Shown: positions 49,045-57,570 of the stretch, in pieces
Numbering within the stretch: the stretch's first letter is position 1
How the letters are laid out: every line of letters begins with the position of its first letter
Assembly (NCBI RefSeq): GCF_008369165.1
Contig: NZ_VOBA01000001.1
Coordinates: 558,001-622,000, forward strand
From: Dietzia sp. ANT_WB102
GTDB taxonomy: Bacteria > Actinomycetota > Actinomycetes > Mycobacteriales > Mycobacteriaceae
Direction of reading: 5' to 3'
DNA length: 64,000 nucleotides
Notes under the pieces: model-generated
What the model was told of the DNA's origin: nothing
Databases searched by the model: none
Seen by the model: only the letters and a program-made list of their open reading frames with translations
Translations under genes and position numbers: made by a program

Positions 49045-49590
49045 TCAGCGGCTGGTGTTTTCTGTCTCGCACATGCCTTGTAGCGCGCACGAGCCGCAGC
49101 CGCCGGTCACGCCGCAGTCGGCGGCGGGGTCGCCGGGCTGGGTGTCGGCGGCGGGGGCGCAGACGGCGCCACCGGAGTCGGAGTCGCCGGAGTGGCCGCC
49201 GCAGCCGTCGGGGCCGCAGCCACAGCCGCTCTGGTCATCCTGGGTGGCGTCCCACATAGCCGCCGCGCGTGCGCCGGCCAGGCCGGCGACGCTGAGCAGG
49301 GCGAGCGCAAAGACGATGGACACGACGACGACGAGCCCACCGATCCATCCGCCGATCAGTCCCAGGGCGAGCGCACCGAGCAGCAACACGAGGCCGGAGC
49401 CGAGGAATGAGGGCGCGGCGGCGCGGTTGGCCAATTCCCATGCTTCGGGGGAGCGGCGGGTCTCCGGCGTACGGACACCCAGGACGCCGTTGCCGGGCAA
49501 TTTTCCGATCAGGGCCGCGACACCCGTACCCCCGAGCACGAGGGCGAGCCCCACGAGGAACACGACGACCACCACGAGCACTGCGTTCAC
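49045..49590 (-). CDS. SdpI-like membrane protein with Cys-rich tail
   Basis: A 181-residue protein. The first ~115 residues have three hydrophobic helices and the SdpI/YhfL motif GVRTPETRRSPEAWELANRAA. The last ~60 residues are an unusual Cys/Gly/Asp-rich tail (GCGCGPDGCGG and later CGVTGGCGSCALQGMC) with about nine Cys, likely metal-binding. SdpI proteins are immunity factors for toxin SdpC in Bacillus; no toxin gene is nearby. GTG start overlaps the stop of the MarR gene upstream by 4 nt. Confidence 0.85.
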   Translation of the reverse strand: MNAVLVVVVVFLVGLALVLGGTGVAALIGKLPGNGVLGVRTPETRRSPEAWELANRAAAPSFLGSGLVLLLGALALGLIGGWIGGLVVVVSIVFALALLSVAGLAGARAAAMWDATQDDQSGCGCGPDGCGGHSGDSDSGGAVCAPAADTQPGDPAADCGVTGGCGSCALQGMCETENTSR

Positions 49591-50102
49591 GCCCCCGAGG
49601 CTACGCCCGCAGCGCCGGATCTCCGATTCGCTTCAGCCCCGGAAGGACCGCGGACCAGGGCGAGCAGCCGGGCGAGCTCGCGCTTGTCGCGCTCGCCCAG
49701 TCGATCGAGGAAGGCCCGCCGGACCGTCTCCACGTGGTCAGGTGCGGCCTTCTCGATCTCGCGTACGCCTTCCTCGGTGCAGGTCACGAACGCGCCGCGG
49801 CCATCGTCCGGGCAGCGGGTGCGTTGCACGAGGCCGCGCTTGACCATCCGGGTCACCTGGTGAGACAGGCGGCTGCGCTCCCACTGCAGGGCGTCGGCGA
49901 GCGCGGTCATCCGTAGGGGACTGTCGGCCTCGCTGAGATGCGCGAGCACTTCGAACTCTGGTTCGGTGAGGCTGGACGACGTCTTGAGGTCGCGCTGGAT
50001 TTCCACATGCAGGCGGCCTTGTATTGCCAGGTAGTCGCGCCATAGCGTCTTCTCGGAATCGTTGAGCCATCGCACTTCGTTTTTCACAACTCGGTCAACC
50101 AT
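49587..50102 (-). CDS. MarR family transcription regulator
   Basis: A 171-residue winged-helix regulator: LTEPEFEVLAHLSEADSPLRMTALADALQWERSRLSHQVTRMVKRGLVQRTRCPDDGRGAFVTCTEEG is the MarR core. Translationally coupled to the SdpI-like gene, so it probably regulates that pair. It also diverges from ktrB with about 124 nt between. The ligand is unknown. Confidence 0.9.
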   Translation of the reverse strand: MVDRVVKNEVRWLNDSEKTLWRDYLAIQGRLHVEIQRDLKTSSSLTEPEFEVLAHLSEADSPLRMTALADALQWERSRLSHQVTRMVKRGLVQRTRCPDDGRGAFVTCTEEGVREIEKAAPDHVETVRRAFLDRLGERDKRELARLLALVRGPSGAEANRRSGAAGVASGA

Positions 50103-50226
50103 GTCCTGAGCCTACCCGAGTAGTTGACACGACATATTCCTGCTGAAGTCCGGCTTTTCTGTGGTGGAGGAGGAGTGGTGGTCAAGTAGAGGGCATGGGG
50201 GATCGATAGGTCTACAGTCGGTTCTC

Positions 50227-51618
50227 GTGACTGAATATGGGCGGGTGTCCCCGTCTGTGATGCGTCGGCTCGCTGGCTGGGCGACTTTGAGCCCTGTGCG
50301 GGTCGTGGCGTTGAGTTTCGCTGCGGCGATCGTGGCGGGGGCGATGCTGTTGCTGCTCCCGGTCTCTGTCGCGTCGGGCGGTCGCACTGGTGTCACGGAG
50401 GCGCTGTTCACCTCGACGTCAGCGATGTGCCTGACCGGGCTGATCGTTGTGGACACCCCGGTGCACTGGTCCGGGTTCGGCCACGCCGTCATCCTCGCCC
50501 TGATCCAGGCCGGCGGGTTGGGGATCATGACCATGGCCTCGATGGTCGGACTGGTGCTCGCGAACCGCCTCGGGCTCAGGGCCCGGCTGAACACCGCCGC
50601 TGAAGCCAGGGCCGCCGAACTCGGCGACGTCCGCGACGTCGTCGTCGGGGTGGTCCGGATGAGCCTGCTCATCGAGGCGGTCGTCGCGGCAGCCCTGACC
50701 GTACGGTTTGCAGTCGGGTACGGCGAGCCCGTGTCGCGGGCGGTGTGGTTGGGCGTGTTCCACGCGGTTTCGGCGTTCAACAACGCTGGGTTCGCGCTGT
50801 ACAGCGACAACATGATCAGTTTCGCCACCGACCCGTGGATCTGCGTCCCGCTCATGGTGGCCGTGGTGCTGGGCGGGCTGGGATTTCCGGTGCTGTTCGA
50901 GGTGTGGCGGCGCACTCGACAGTCCGCCTCGGAGCGACGAATGCGCCCGCGATGGAGCCTGACCGCGCGACTGACCGTGTCCGGCACGGCGATCCTGCTC
51001 CTGGTCGGATTCGTGGCGGTTCTGGCCCTCGAATGGACCCGTACACTGCAGCACTTCGACGTCGGGGGCAAGGTTCTGGTGGCCGCGTTCCAGGGGACGA
51101 TGCCCAGAACCGCAGGATTCAACAGTGTCGACTACGGACAGATGGACGAGGCGACCCTGCTGGTGACGGACGTGCTGATGTTCATCGGTGGGGGCAGCGG
51201 TGGTACCGCCGGCGGGATCAAGGTAACGACGTTCGCTCTGCTGATGTTCGTGGTCATCGCCGAGGCGCGGGGAGAGCAGTCGGTCACGATCCTGGATCGG
51301 AGAATCGATGCCAGGGTCCAACGCCAGGCGCTGGCGGTGGCCGTGATCGGTATCGCGCTGGTGATGGTCTCGACGATCGTGCTACTCGCGGGGACACCGT
51401 TCAGTGTCAATCAGCTGCTGTTCGAGGTGACCTCGGCCTTCGCCACGGTCGGGTTGTCCACCGGCATCACTGCGCAGCTTCCCCACTGGGGGCAGTGGAT
51501 ACTGATTCTGCTGATGTACCTGGGCCGGATTGGCCCGATCACCATGGTCAGTGCTCTGGCTGCGCGGCAGCGCGGCCGCCGGTACGACCTTCCGAAAGAA
51601 AGGCCTCTCATTGGCTAG
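50227..51618 (+). CDS. ktrB: KtrB/TrkH-type potassium uptake channel subunit
   Basis: A 463-residue polytopic membrane protein from the GTG at 50227. The repeated pore loops are readable: STSAMCLTGLIV, FHAVSAFNNAGFAL, MFIGGGSGGTAGGIK and FEVTSAFATVGLSTG, each with a selectivity-filter Gly. It forms the K+ (Na+-coupled) translocating dimer and is gated by the KtrA ring encoded next. A frame starting at 50161 adds residues without KtrB character. Confidence 0.93.
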   Translation: MTEYGRVSPSVMRRLAGWATLSPVRVVALSFAAAIVAGAMLLLLPVSVASGGRTGVTEALFTSTSAMCLTGLIVVDTPVHWSGFGHAVILALIQAGGLGIMTMASMVGLVLANRLGLRARLNTAAEARAAELGDVRDVVVGVVRMSLLIEAVVAAALTVRFAVGYGEPVSRAVWLGVFHAVSAFNNAGFALYSDNMISFATDPWICVPLMVAVVLGGLGFPVLFEVWRRTRQSASERRMRPRWSLTARLTVSGTAILLLVGFVAVLALEWTRTLQHFDVGGKVLVAAFQGTMPRTAGFNSVDYGQMDEATLLVTDVLMFIGGGSGGTAGGIKVTTFALLMFVVIAEARGEQSVTILDRRIDARVQRQALAVAVIGIALVMVSTIVLLAGTPFSVNQLLFEVTSAFATVGLSTGITAQLPHWGQWILILLMYLGRIGPITMVSALAARQRGRRYDLPKERPLIG

Positions 51619-52276
51619 AAGAGCAGCACCCGATGTTGTTGCCGTGCTGGGCCTGGGCCGGTTCGGTAAATCGTTGGCGTTGGAGTTGATGTCGCAGGGG
51701 GCGGAAGTTCTGGGCATCGACGCCAGTGACGCGGTGGTGCAGAAGATCGCAAATCGCCTCACCCACGCTGTAGTGGCCGACACCACGGATGAGGAGTCGC
51801 TACGTCAGCTGTCGGTCCACGAGTTCGATAAAGCGGTGGTCGGGATCGGTTCGGACCTCGAGGCCAGCTTGCTTACCGCCTCGGCCCTGATCAATCTGGG
51901 GGTTCCGAACGTGTGGGCCAAAGCGATCAGTAACTCGCACGCCAAGATCCTCACTCAGATTGGGGTCCACCACGTCGTACGCCCCGAACATGACATGGGG
52001 AAGCGGGTTGCCCACCTGGTGCGCGGGCGGATGATCGACTACATCGAGTTCGATGACGGCTTTGCCATGGTCAAGACGACTGCCCCATCGTTTGCGACCG
52101 GCCGCACCCTGGGGCAGACGACGATCCGCACGGATTTCGGTGTGACCGTGGTGGCTATCAAGCGACCGGGAGAGGGGTTCACCTACGCCGACGCAGATAC
52201 GGTCTTGCACGCGGGGGACACCATCATCGTTTCCGGCAAGGTCCGGGACACCGAGCACTTCGCGGAGCTTTCGTAG
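51611..52276 (+). CDS. ktrA: KtrA/TrkA-type potassium uptake regulatory subunit
   Basis: A 221-residue cytoplasmic RCK protein. The Rossmann loop is VAVLGLGRFGKSLALEL, followed by the family DAS/D second-strand acid, and a TrkA-C domain (TLGQTTIRTDFGVTVVAIKRPGE). It binds nucleotides and gates KtrB. The TTG at 51611 overlaps the ktrB stop by 8 nt and has AAAGG upstream; an ATG at 51530 lies inside ktrB and would add 27 unrelated residues. Confidence 0.92.
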   Translation: MARRAAPDVVAVLGLGRFGKSLALELMSQGAEVLGIDASDAVVQKIANRLTHAVVADTTDEESLRQLSVHEFDKAVVGIGSDLEASLLTASALINLGVPNVWAKAISNSHAKILTQIGVHHVVRPEHDMGKRVAHLVRGRMIDYIEFDDGFAMVKTTAPSFATGRTLGQTTIRTDFGVTVVAIKRPGEGFTYADADTVLHAGDTIIVSGKVRDTEHFAELS

Positions 52277-52414
52277 CCGGGCGATCCCGCTTCCCGGCCA
52301 GACGAGTGCCGGCCGTGTGCCACTGTCGGAAACGCCGCGTTTAGCGTCACCTTCGTCATGTTTGAAGGGGTCCAACAGTGATGAGACGTCTGGCGCCTGG
52401 CTTAGGATGAGTCC

Positions 52415-53047
52415 ATGTCGGCGGATCGACTGCGGTCTGAGCTCCCCTCGGTAGTGACCGCAGTCGTGGGCATGGTCGTGGCGGTTGTCAGCGGCGTGTT
52501 TGGCATCAGTGCTCACGGGCTGGCTGCGCCAGGAGACATGGGCCCGGTTACTGCAGGCCAACTCCTCACTGTTGCTGCTACTAGCGCTGGCGTCGGGGCG
52601 GTTACGGCTGCGTTGGCCCGCTACCGCCCCCCGATCTTCACTGCAGCGGTTGGGTTGGTGTGCGGTCAGGGCGCTGTGCATCTCGCCATGTCCTCAGGCC
52701 ATTCACACTCCACTGGCGCTCCCCATGGTGTCGGCATTCATACTGTCGACCCAGCAGTCGTGCGAACTGCGATGGATGATGCGGCTCTGGACCCCCTTGC
52801 GTCCGCGGCAGCCCTGTTGTCCCCGGTGATGGTTGCAGCGCACATCGCCGCCATTGTCTTCGCGCTACTTGTCATTGCTGTGCTGGCCGGGGCTCTTGCT
52901 TGGCTTTCCGCACGAGCATTCCCGCCACCGGTAATCGCCCACCTGTCGACGATCCTCATCACTCGAGCGACTGGCCGGTCCGATACCTCGGTAAAGCAGT
53001 ACTTGCTCTCCCGAGGCGGGACTAGAGCGCCCCCCGTAGCTGTGTGA
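52415..53047 (+). CDS. Membrane protein with His-rich loop, probable copper group
   Basis: A 210-residue protein with about four hydrophobic helices (VVTAVVGMVVAVVSGVFGI, LLTVAATSAGVGAVTAALA, FTAAVGLVCGQGAVHLAM, VMVAAHIAAIVFALLVIAVLAGALAWL). Between helices 3 and 4 is a His/Ser-rich loop GHSHSTGAPHGVGIH, a metal-binding type sequence. It is followed 71 nt later by a PCu(A)C copper chaperone, so I infer a role in copper handling. I recognise no named family. Confidence 0.7.
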   Translation: MSADRLRSELPSVVTAVVGMVVAVVSGVFGISAHGLAAPGDMGPVTAGQLLTVAATSAGVGAVTAALARYRPPIFTAAVGLVCGQGAVHLAMSSGHSHSTGAPHGVGIHTVDPAVVRTAMDDAALDPLASAAALLSPVMVAAHIAAIVFALLVIAVLAGALAWLSARAFPPPVIAHLSTILITRATGRSDTSVKQYLLSRGGTRAPPVAV

Positions 53048-53118
53048 ACCCATCTTCCGCACCCGATAGCGCGCCTGCGCTGCCGGGATACTTCACACAC
53101 CCATTTTGAGGATTTGCT

Positions 53119-53643
53119 ATGCGCACCTACACCCGTACTGCTCTAGTGGCCGCAGGAGCCTTCGTTCTGGCATTGACCACTGCCTGCAGCACAAACGATC
53201 CAGACACCATTACGGGCGCCAACGCGGGCGCCGTCGTCTTGGAAGACGGCTGGGCCAAGGCCACCGACACCGACATGAGCGGTGTGTTCGGCACCATCCG
53301 CAACCCCGGGGAGTCAGACCTTCACCTGACTGGCGTCAGCGGTGAGGTCGGCGGGACAACGGAATTGCACGAGACTGTTCCCGGGGGCTCCGGGTCGATG
53401 ATGCGGGAAAAGGAGGATGGCTTTGTCATCCCTGCCGGCGGGGAGTTGGTGCTGGAGCCGGGCGGAAACCACATCATGTTGATGGATCTTGACCAGCCCA
53501 TCACTACCGGCCAGCAGATCACCATCACCCTGCTATTCGACGACGCCGTAGAGCAGGACATCACCGTCTCCGCCCGGGACTTCCAAGGCGGCGAAGAGGA
53601 GTACATCGGTGGCACCCACGAAGGCACGAACCACGGCGGGTAA
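53119..53643 (+). CDS. PCu(A)C copper chaperone lipoprotein
   Basis: A 174-residue exported lipoprotein with signal VAAGAFVLALTTAC and lipobox Cys23. The PCu(A)C (DUF461) fold shows the copper ligands His in LHETV, Met in GSMMRE, and the final pair NHIMLMDL, roughly H-X10-M-X22-H-X-M. The family hands Cu(I) to cytochrome oxidase CuA centres outside the membrane. A hairpin follows within 20 nt of the stop. Confidence 0.92.
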   Translation: MRTYTRTALVAAGAFVLALTTACSTNDPDTITGANAGAVVLEDGWAKATDTDMSGVFGTIRNPGESDLHLTGVSGEVGGTTELHETVPGGSGSMMREKEDGFVIPAGGELVLEPGGNHIMLMDLDQPITTGQQITITLLFDDAVEQDITVSARDFQGGEEEYIGGTHEGTNHGG

Positions 53644-53657
53644 ACCCATCTCCGCTC

Positions 53658-53689
53658 CCTGACGCGCGGCTGTGAGGCCGCGCGTCGGG
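53658..53689 (+). terminator. Hairpin after the PCu(A)C gene
   Basis: Arms GACGCGCGGC (53661-53670) and GCCGCGCGTC (53677-53686), extendable by G-T/C-G pairs on each side, with a 6-nt loop. It starts 15 nt after the stop. No U-tract. Confidence 0.65.
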
Positions 53690-53974
53690 CCGTCGCCGTC
53701 GCGTGCAGCGCGCGGACGGTTCCACTTAGACGCCCTTGCTAGGGGCCCATCGGGACACTTCGCATGCCGTAGATACCGACGTCTAGCGGCAGCAGTAGTT
53801 CTGAGCCTGCCCGTGCACCCGATCTCGGTGAGCGCCGTCGGTCGACCAGTCGTGGCACTTTCCGGATCACAAGGCCTGGCCTGCACATACGGCCTCGAAC
53901 GGTGCATCCTGCCCCACCGGGTGGGACGCACCGCTAACGCGCGTCGCCATCTTCTCGAAAGGTCTTTCCCAACT

Positions 53975-55438
53975 ATGACTGTCACGCACCCGACAGCACG
54001 TCACATCCACGATCCCGGACGCTCCGATACACCTCAGCCTTCAAGGTCTTTGGCCGCTCAACTTGGCGCGATCCTTACTCGGGTCCACTTCTATGCCGGC
54101 TTGTTCGTCGCCCCGTTTCTGATCGTCGCCGCCCTGTCCGGAGCCTTGTATGCGTTCGCTCCGACCTTGGAAAAGATCGTCTACCAGGAGCAAATCACCG
54201 CACCCGAGGCGTCAACTGCCCTACCGCTGGAGCAACAAGTCAACGCTGCGCAAGCCCAGTTCCCCGATCTGGACGTGGCTCAAATCTGGCCCACTGACGG
54301 ATCTGGAACCGCCACCCGCATACTGTTCGCCGACGACTCCCTCGAGGACGGACTCGAACGGGCCGTCTTCGTTGACCCTGCCACCGGCACCATACAAGGC
54401 GACCTGACCAGCTACAGCGGTCTAGGCGAACTTCCGGTACGGAGCTGGATCTCAAGCCTGCACAAGGACCTCCACCTCGGCCCGCCCGGAGAGGTATATT
54501 CCGAACTCGCCGCTTCCTGGCTGCTCATTCTGGCACTTAGCGGACTGATCATGTGGTGGCGCAAAGTGCGCTCCACACGCCACGGCAAGTCCTCAACCCC
54601 GCGGCACTTTCTGCGAGGACTGCCTGCGCGGCCTGGAACACGACAGAAGTCGATGAGCGTGCACGCCACCCTCGGAACGTGGTTCACAATTGCCATCCTG
54701 GGGATCGCGATAACCGGCCTAACCTGGTCGACCTACGCCGGCGCCAACATTGACGCCGTGGTCGACAAGATGAACTGGCGCTCCGATCCCTTGCAGACCT
54801 CCCTAGTCGCGGAAACACCAGCGGCAGGCGAGACTTCCGGGCACCAAGGGCATAGCTCGACCGATACGGGTTCTCGAATTCCGGTCAATCACGCCTCCGA
54901 GGTCTTAGCCGTGGCGCGCCAGGCTGGCTTGGACGGACCTGTGCGGATGTTCCCACCCGCTGATGCCGACACCGCGTGGAAGGTTAGCGAGCTATGGGTT
55001 CCCTGGACCTTTAGCTCCGATGCGATCGCCATTGACGGCAGCACAGGTCAGATCATCGACACGCAGAAATTCGATGAGCTCTCGCTCTATTCGAAGTTGT
55101 CCTCGTGGGGCATCCATCTGCACATGGGCATCTTGTTCGGCCTGCCCTTGCAGATCGCCCTCGCTGCCACAGCACTGACGATCGTCGCCTTGGCAGTGCT
55201 CGGTTACCGGATGTGGTGGAAACGCCGCCCCACCCAGGGCAGTCTGCCCACCGCGTTGGGTGGACTTACGGGCCATCAGCGGCAGGCCTACGTCATCGCC
55301 GCAGTCACCGCGCTGGCGATCGGAGCGTTCCTTCCATTGCTGGGCGCCTCGCTCGCAGTGTTTCTCGCTGTCGACCTGGCCTTGACCGCACGTAAGGCAT
55401 TCATAGCGAGGCGGGCCGCTATAGCAAACGCCTCGTGA
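53975..55438 (+). CDS. PepSY-associated transmembrane protein
   Basis: A 487-residue membrane protein with four or five helices: FYAGLFVAPFLIVAALSGALYAFAPTLEKIVY (N-terminal PepSY_TM signature), LLILALSGLIMWWR, ATLGTWFTIAILGIAITGLTWSTYAGANID and late helices. Two extracellular PepSY domains lie between. Relatives sit with iron, copper or cytochrome uptake genes and can reduce metals. It is downstream of the PCu(A)C gene past a hairpin and ~285 nt, so it may have its own promoter. A start at 53672 adds unrelated residues and is rejected. Confidence 0.85.
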   Translation: MTVTHPTARHIHDPGRSDTPQPSRSLAAQLGAILTRVHFYAGLFVAPFLIVAALSGALYAFAPTLEKIVYQEQITAPEASTALPLEQQVNAAQAQFPDLDVAQIWPTDGSGTATRILFADDSLEDGLERAVFVDPATGTIQGDLTSYSGLGELPVRSWISSLHKDLHLGPPGEVYSELAASWLLILALSGLIMWWRKVRSTRHGKSSTPRHFLRGLPARPGTRQKSMSVHATLGTWFTIAILGIAITGLTWSTYAGANIDAVVDKMNWRSDPLQTSLVAETPAAGETSGHQGHSSTDTGSRIPVNHASEVLAVARQAGLDGPVRMFPPADADTAWKVSELWVPWTFSSDAIAIDGSTGQIIDTQKFDELSLYSKLSSWGIHLHMGILFGLPLQIALAATALTIVALAVLGYRMWWKRRPTQGSLPTALGGLTGHQRQAYVIAAVTALAIGAFLPLLGASLAVFLAVDLALTARKAFIARRAAIANAS

Positions 55439-55445
55439 GTCGAAC

Positions 55446-55491
55446 CTGCCCCTGCCTGCCGAACTCTTTAGGCAGGCAGGCAGGGGCAGGA
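55446..55491 (+). terminator. 16-bp perfect hairpin after the PepSY gene
   Basis: Arms CCTGCCCCTGCCTGCC (55446-55461) and its exact complement (55476-55491) with a 14-nt AT-richer loop. It begins 8 nt after the PepSY stop and ends the copper group. Confidence 0.8.
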
Positions 55492-55539
55492 GCTCCACAG
55501 CACGCCGCGAACAGCGGGCGGTGGCCGGCCGCTGTTCAC

Positions 55540-55743
55540 GCCGCCCTCATCCAGTGACTCCGTCCACTTTGCAACAGCACCGCCCAGGGCGATCCCGCGG
55601 AGATGCCCGAGGCGTCCGTTGATGGCCTCGACGGGGCCGTTGAAGGCTCCGGTGTCGAAGTAGGCCAGGATCTCCGCCCGGCGCTTCCACAGCGATCTGC
55701 CGAGCTGCGCGAGTTCCGAGAGTAGTCGCGGGTGCGCTTGGCG
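55540..55743 (-). pseudogene. ISL3-type transposase C-terminal remnant
   Basis: On the minus strand an open frame reads AHPRLLSELAQLG, then RAEILAYFDTGAFNGPVEAINGR and LGHLRGIALGG, matching the C-terminal end of ISL3 family transposases (NGPTEAINGRLEHLRGIALGF type). No start codon, no N-terminal domain and no inverted repeats are present; only about 65 codons remain and the very C-terminus is divergent. The fragment begins about 13 nt beyond the regulator stop, between the copper group and the prm region, so it marks an old insertion or recombination point. Confidence 0.8.
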
Positions 55744-55755
55744 ATGGGGCGGTAA

Positions 55756-57570
55756 TTACGTCTTAGATTTAAGGTTTCGGACGGCGATGCCGAACTCGCG
55801 GATCTTTCGGTAGATGGTCGCCCGAGAGATGCCTAGGTAATTCGCGGCGGCGAGCTTGTGTCCGTGATGGATTCGGAGCGCCTCGACAATCGCGTCCCTT
55901 TGGATAGCCTCAATCGGAGTAAGCGAGCGTCGGATGGAAGAGTCGCATTCGGCGGGGAGATCTTCTATGCCGATGAGCCCTGACCGCTTGCTCTGGACAC
56001 AATCCCGTACGACGCCTTGCAACTGCGCCATATTTCCGTACCACGGGAGCCGGGACAGGTGGCGTAGCGCGGCCTCATCGAAGCGGACTCGCCCCTCGCG
56101 GTCGAATCGGTGCAGAAGGTGGACGGCGAGTTTGGAGATGTCCTCCGACCGGTGGCGAAGCGGGGGAAGAAAGACAGAGACGTCGAAGTTCGGGAGTACG
56201 GCGGAATCGATCCCCGTGTCATCACTCCCGCTCTCGGTCGTGGCCAGGACCCACGACGGGCCGGTCTCGGTAGGTGCGAAGCGGTGCGCGACGAGCAGTT
56301 CCGACACTGCGCTGATCGCCCGGCTGTCCAGCTTGTCGATCTTGCGGAGCAGGAGGGAGCCTCGGTCTTTAAGCGCGGCTTCAAGTTTTTCGACGAAGGT
56401 ATCGACATCGGCCGAGTCGGCGCAGTCGATGATGGCGAGCCGCTCACCCGGGAACACCGTGTCGTGAGCTGCGCGCGTCATCGCCGTCCTGCCGACCCCC
56501 GGTTCTCCGGTCACGATTACCGAGGTGCCCCGGCGCGCGTAACTGAGGAGCGAATCGGCCGCGCGGAGCCACTCCGGCGACGTTCCGATCAGCCCGTTGA
56601 GTGGTCGGTGGCGAGCTGTCGTTGATGCGCTTGAGCTCCGCTGGCCCAAGCGGACGCGGACGATTCCGCCTACCACTCTGCCGTTCAGCGTGGAGGGACT
56701 GTAAGTGAGTCGTGCCGAGAGGCCACTGGGGAGATCCGCAACCGCGGACTCCTGGAGTGAGTCTCCGGTGAAGTCGGCGGAGTGGATTAACAGGGACGCC
56801 CGATCCTCAGGTGAGAGCAGCTGCTGAGCGTGCCGGTTAAACATCACAACATCGTCGCTCTGGGCGATCACGGGGTTGGAAGTGCGCCGACATGCACTGA
56901 GGTACTCGCGCAGCAGCTGTGTTTCACCGGGGCTGACTGTGTCCAGCAAAGATTGCTCGATTTGGTCGGCGAGCGCTCCTGTAGTGGTCATAAGTAGGCC
57001 GGTGGCGTCTTCCGCGTAGCAGGTGATGTCGACAACCCCGACCAGCGATCCGGTAAGTGGATGGAAGATGGGCTGTCCGGCGCAGGTAAAGATCGATAAC
57101 TTGTCGTTGTAGTGCTCTGGGCCATGGACCAATACCGGGCCCGCGGTCGTCACTGCGGTTCCGATGCCGTTGGTGCCCACCGTCTCCTCGTCGTATCCGC
57201 TTCCTGGGGCCAGGTGGACCGAATCCAGCAGGCGAGCCATGCTGGAATCGCCACAGTAACGCTGGACGATCGAACCATCGGCCGCCGCAAAAACGATGGT
57301 GACGGGCTCGTTTGCCATGCGTTGGGCGTTGCGGGCGAGAACCGCATTGACACACCGGAGGACGTCGTCGTCGTGGGGGACGATGCCGGATGACCGGGGT
57401 TCGATTTCAGTGCGGTCGACGCCCAATAGTTGACTCCTGCGCCAGGAGTCCGCGATGGGTGGCCGCACGAGTGGGAACTGCTCTTCCGGACCGGAGGTCC
57501 CGGAACGCAGATCATTCTCTGCACGTCCCAACCACGGATCCTCGGCCTGGCCCCTCAGGGTTCCTGCCAT
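55756..57570 (-). CDS. AcoR/MimR-type regulator with degenerate AAA domain
   Basis: A 604-residue activator-like protein diverging from prmA. The N-terminal ~60 residues include the VRPPIADSWRRSQLLGVD motif of AcoR-type regulators. A GAF-like sensor lies at about 85-210. The AAA-like domain is at ~325-535: the Walker A equivalent reads GEPGVGRT (355-362, Arg for Lys), the Walker B equivalent reads LLLRKIDKL (no Asp-Glu), and no GAFTGA loop is present. A C-terminal Fis-type helix-turn-helix follows (AANYLGISRATIYRKIREFG). It probably controls the prm operon through a sigma-70-type promoter. Confidence 0.9.
   Translation of the reverse strand: MAGTLRGQAEDPWLGRAENDLRSGTSGPEEQFPLVRPPIADSWRRSQLLGVDRTEIEPRSSGIVPHDDDVLRCVNAVLARNAQRMANEPVTIVFAAADGSIVQRYCGDSSMARLLDSVHLAPGSGYDEETVGTNGIGTAVTTAGPVLVHGPEHYNDKLSIFTCAGQPIFHPLTGSLVGVVDITCYAEDATGLLMTTTGALADQIEQSLLDTVSPGETQLLREYLSACRRTSNPVIAQSDDVVMFNRHAQQLLSPEDRASLLIHSADFTGDSLQESAVADLPSGLSARLTYSPSTLNGRVVGGIVRVRLGQRSSSASTTARHRPLNGLIGTSPEWLRAADSLLSYARRGTSVIVTGEPGVGRTAMTRAAHDTVFPGERLAIIDCADSADVDTFVEKLEAALKDRGSLLLRKIDKLDSRAISAVSELLVAHRFAPTETGPSWVLATTESGSDDTGIDSAVLPNFDVSVFLPPLRHRSEDISKLAVHLLHRFDREGRVRFDEAALRHLSRLPWYGNMAQLQGVVRDCVQSKRSGLIGIEDLPAECDSSIRRSLTPIEAIQRDAIVEALRIHHGHKLAAANYLGISRATIYRKIREFGIAVRNLKSKT

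Noticed and set aside
53672-53974. Upstream extension of the PepSY gene
   Set aside because: The added 101 residues are Arg-rich without PepSY features and start inside the terminator hairpin. The ATG at 53975 begins the conserved protein.
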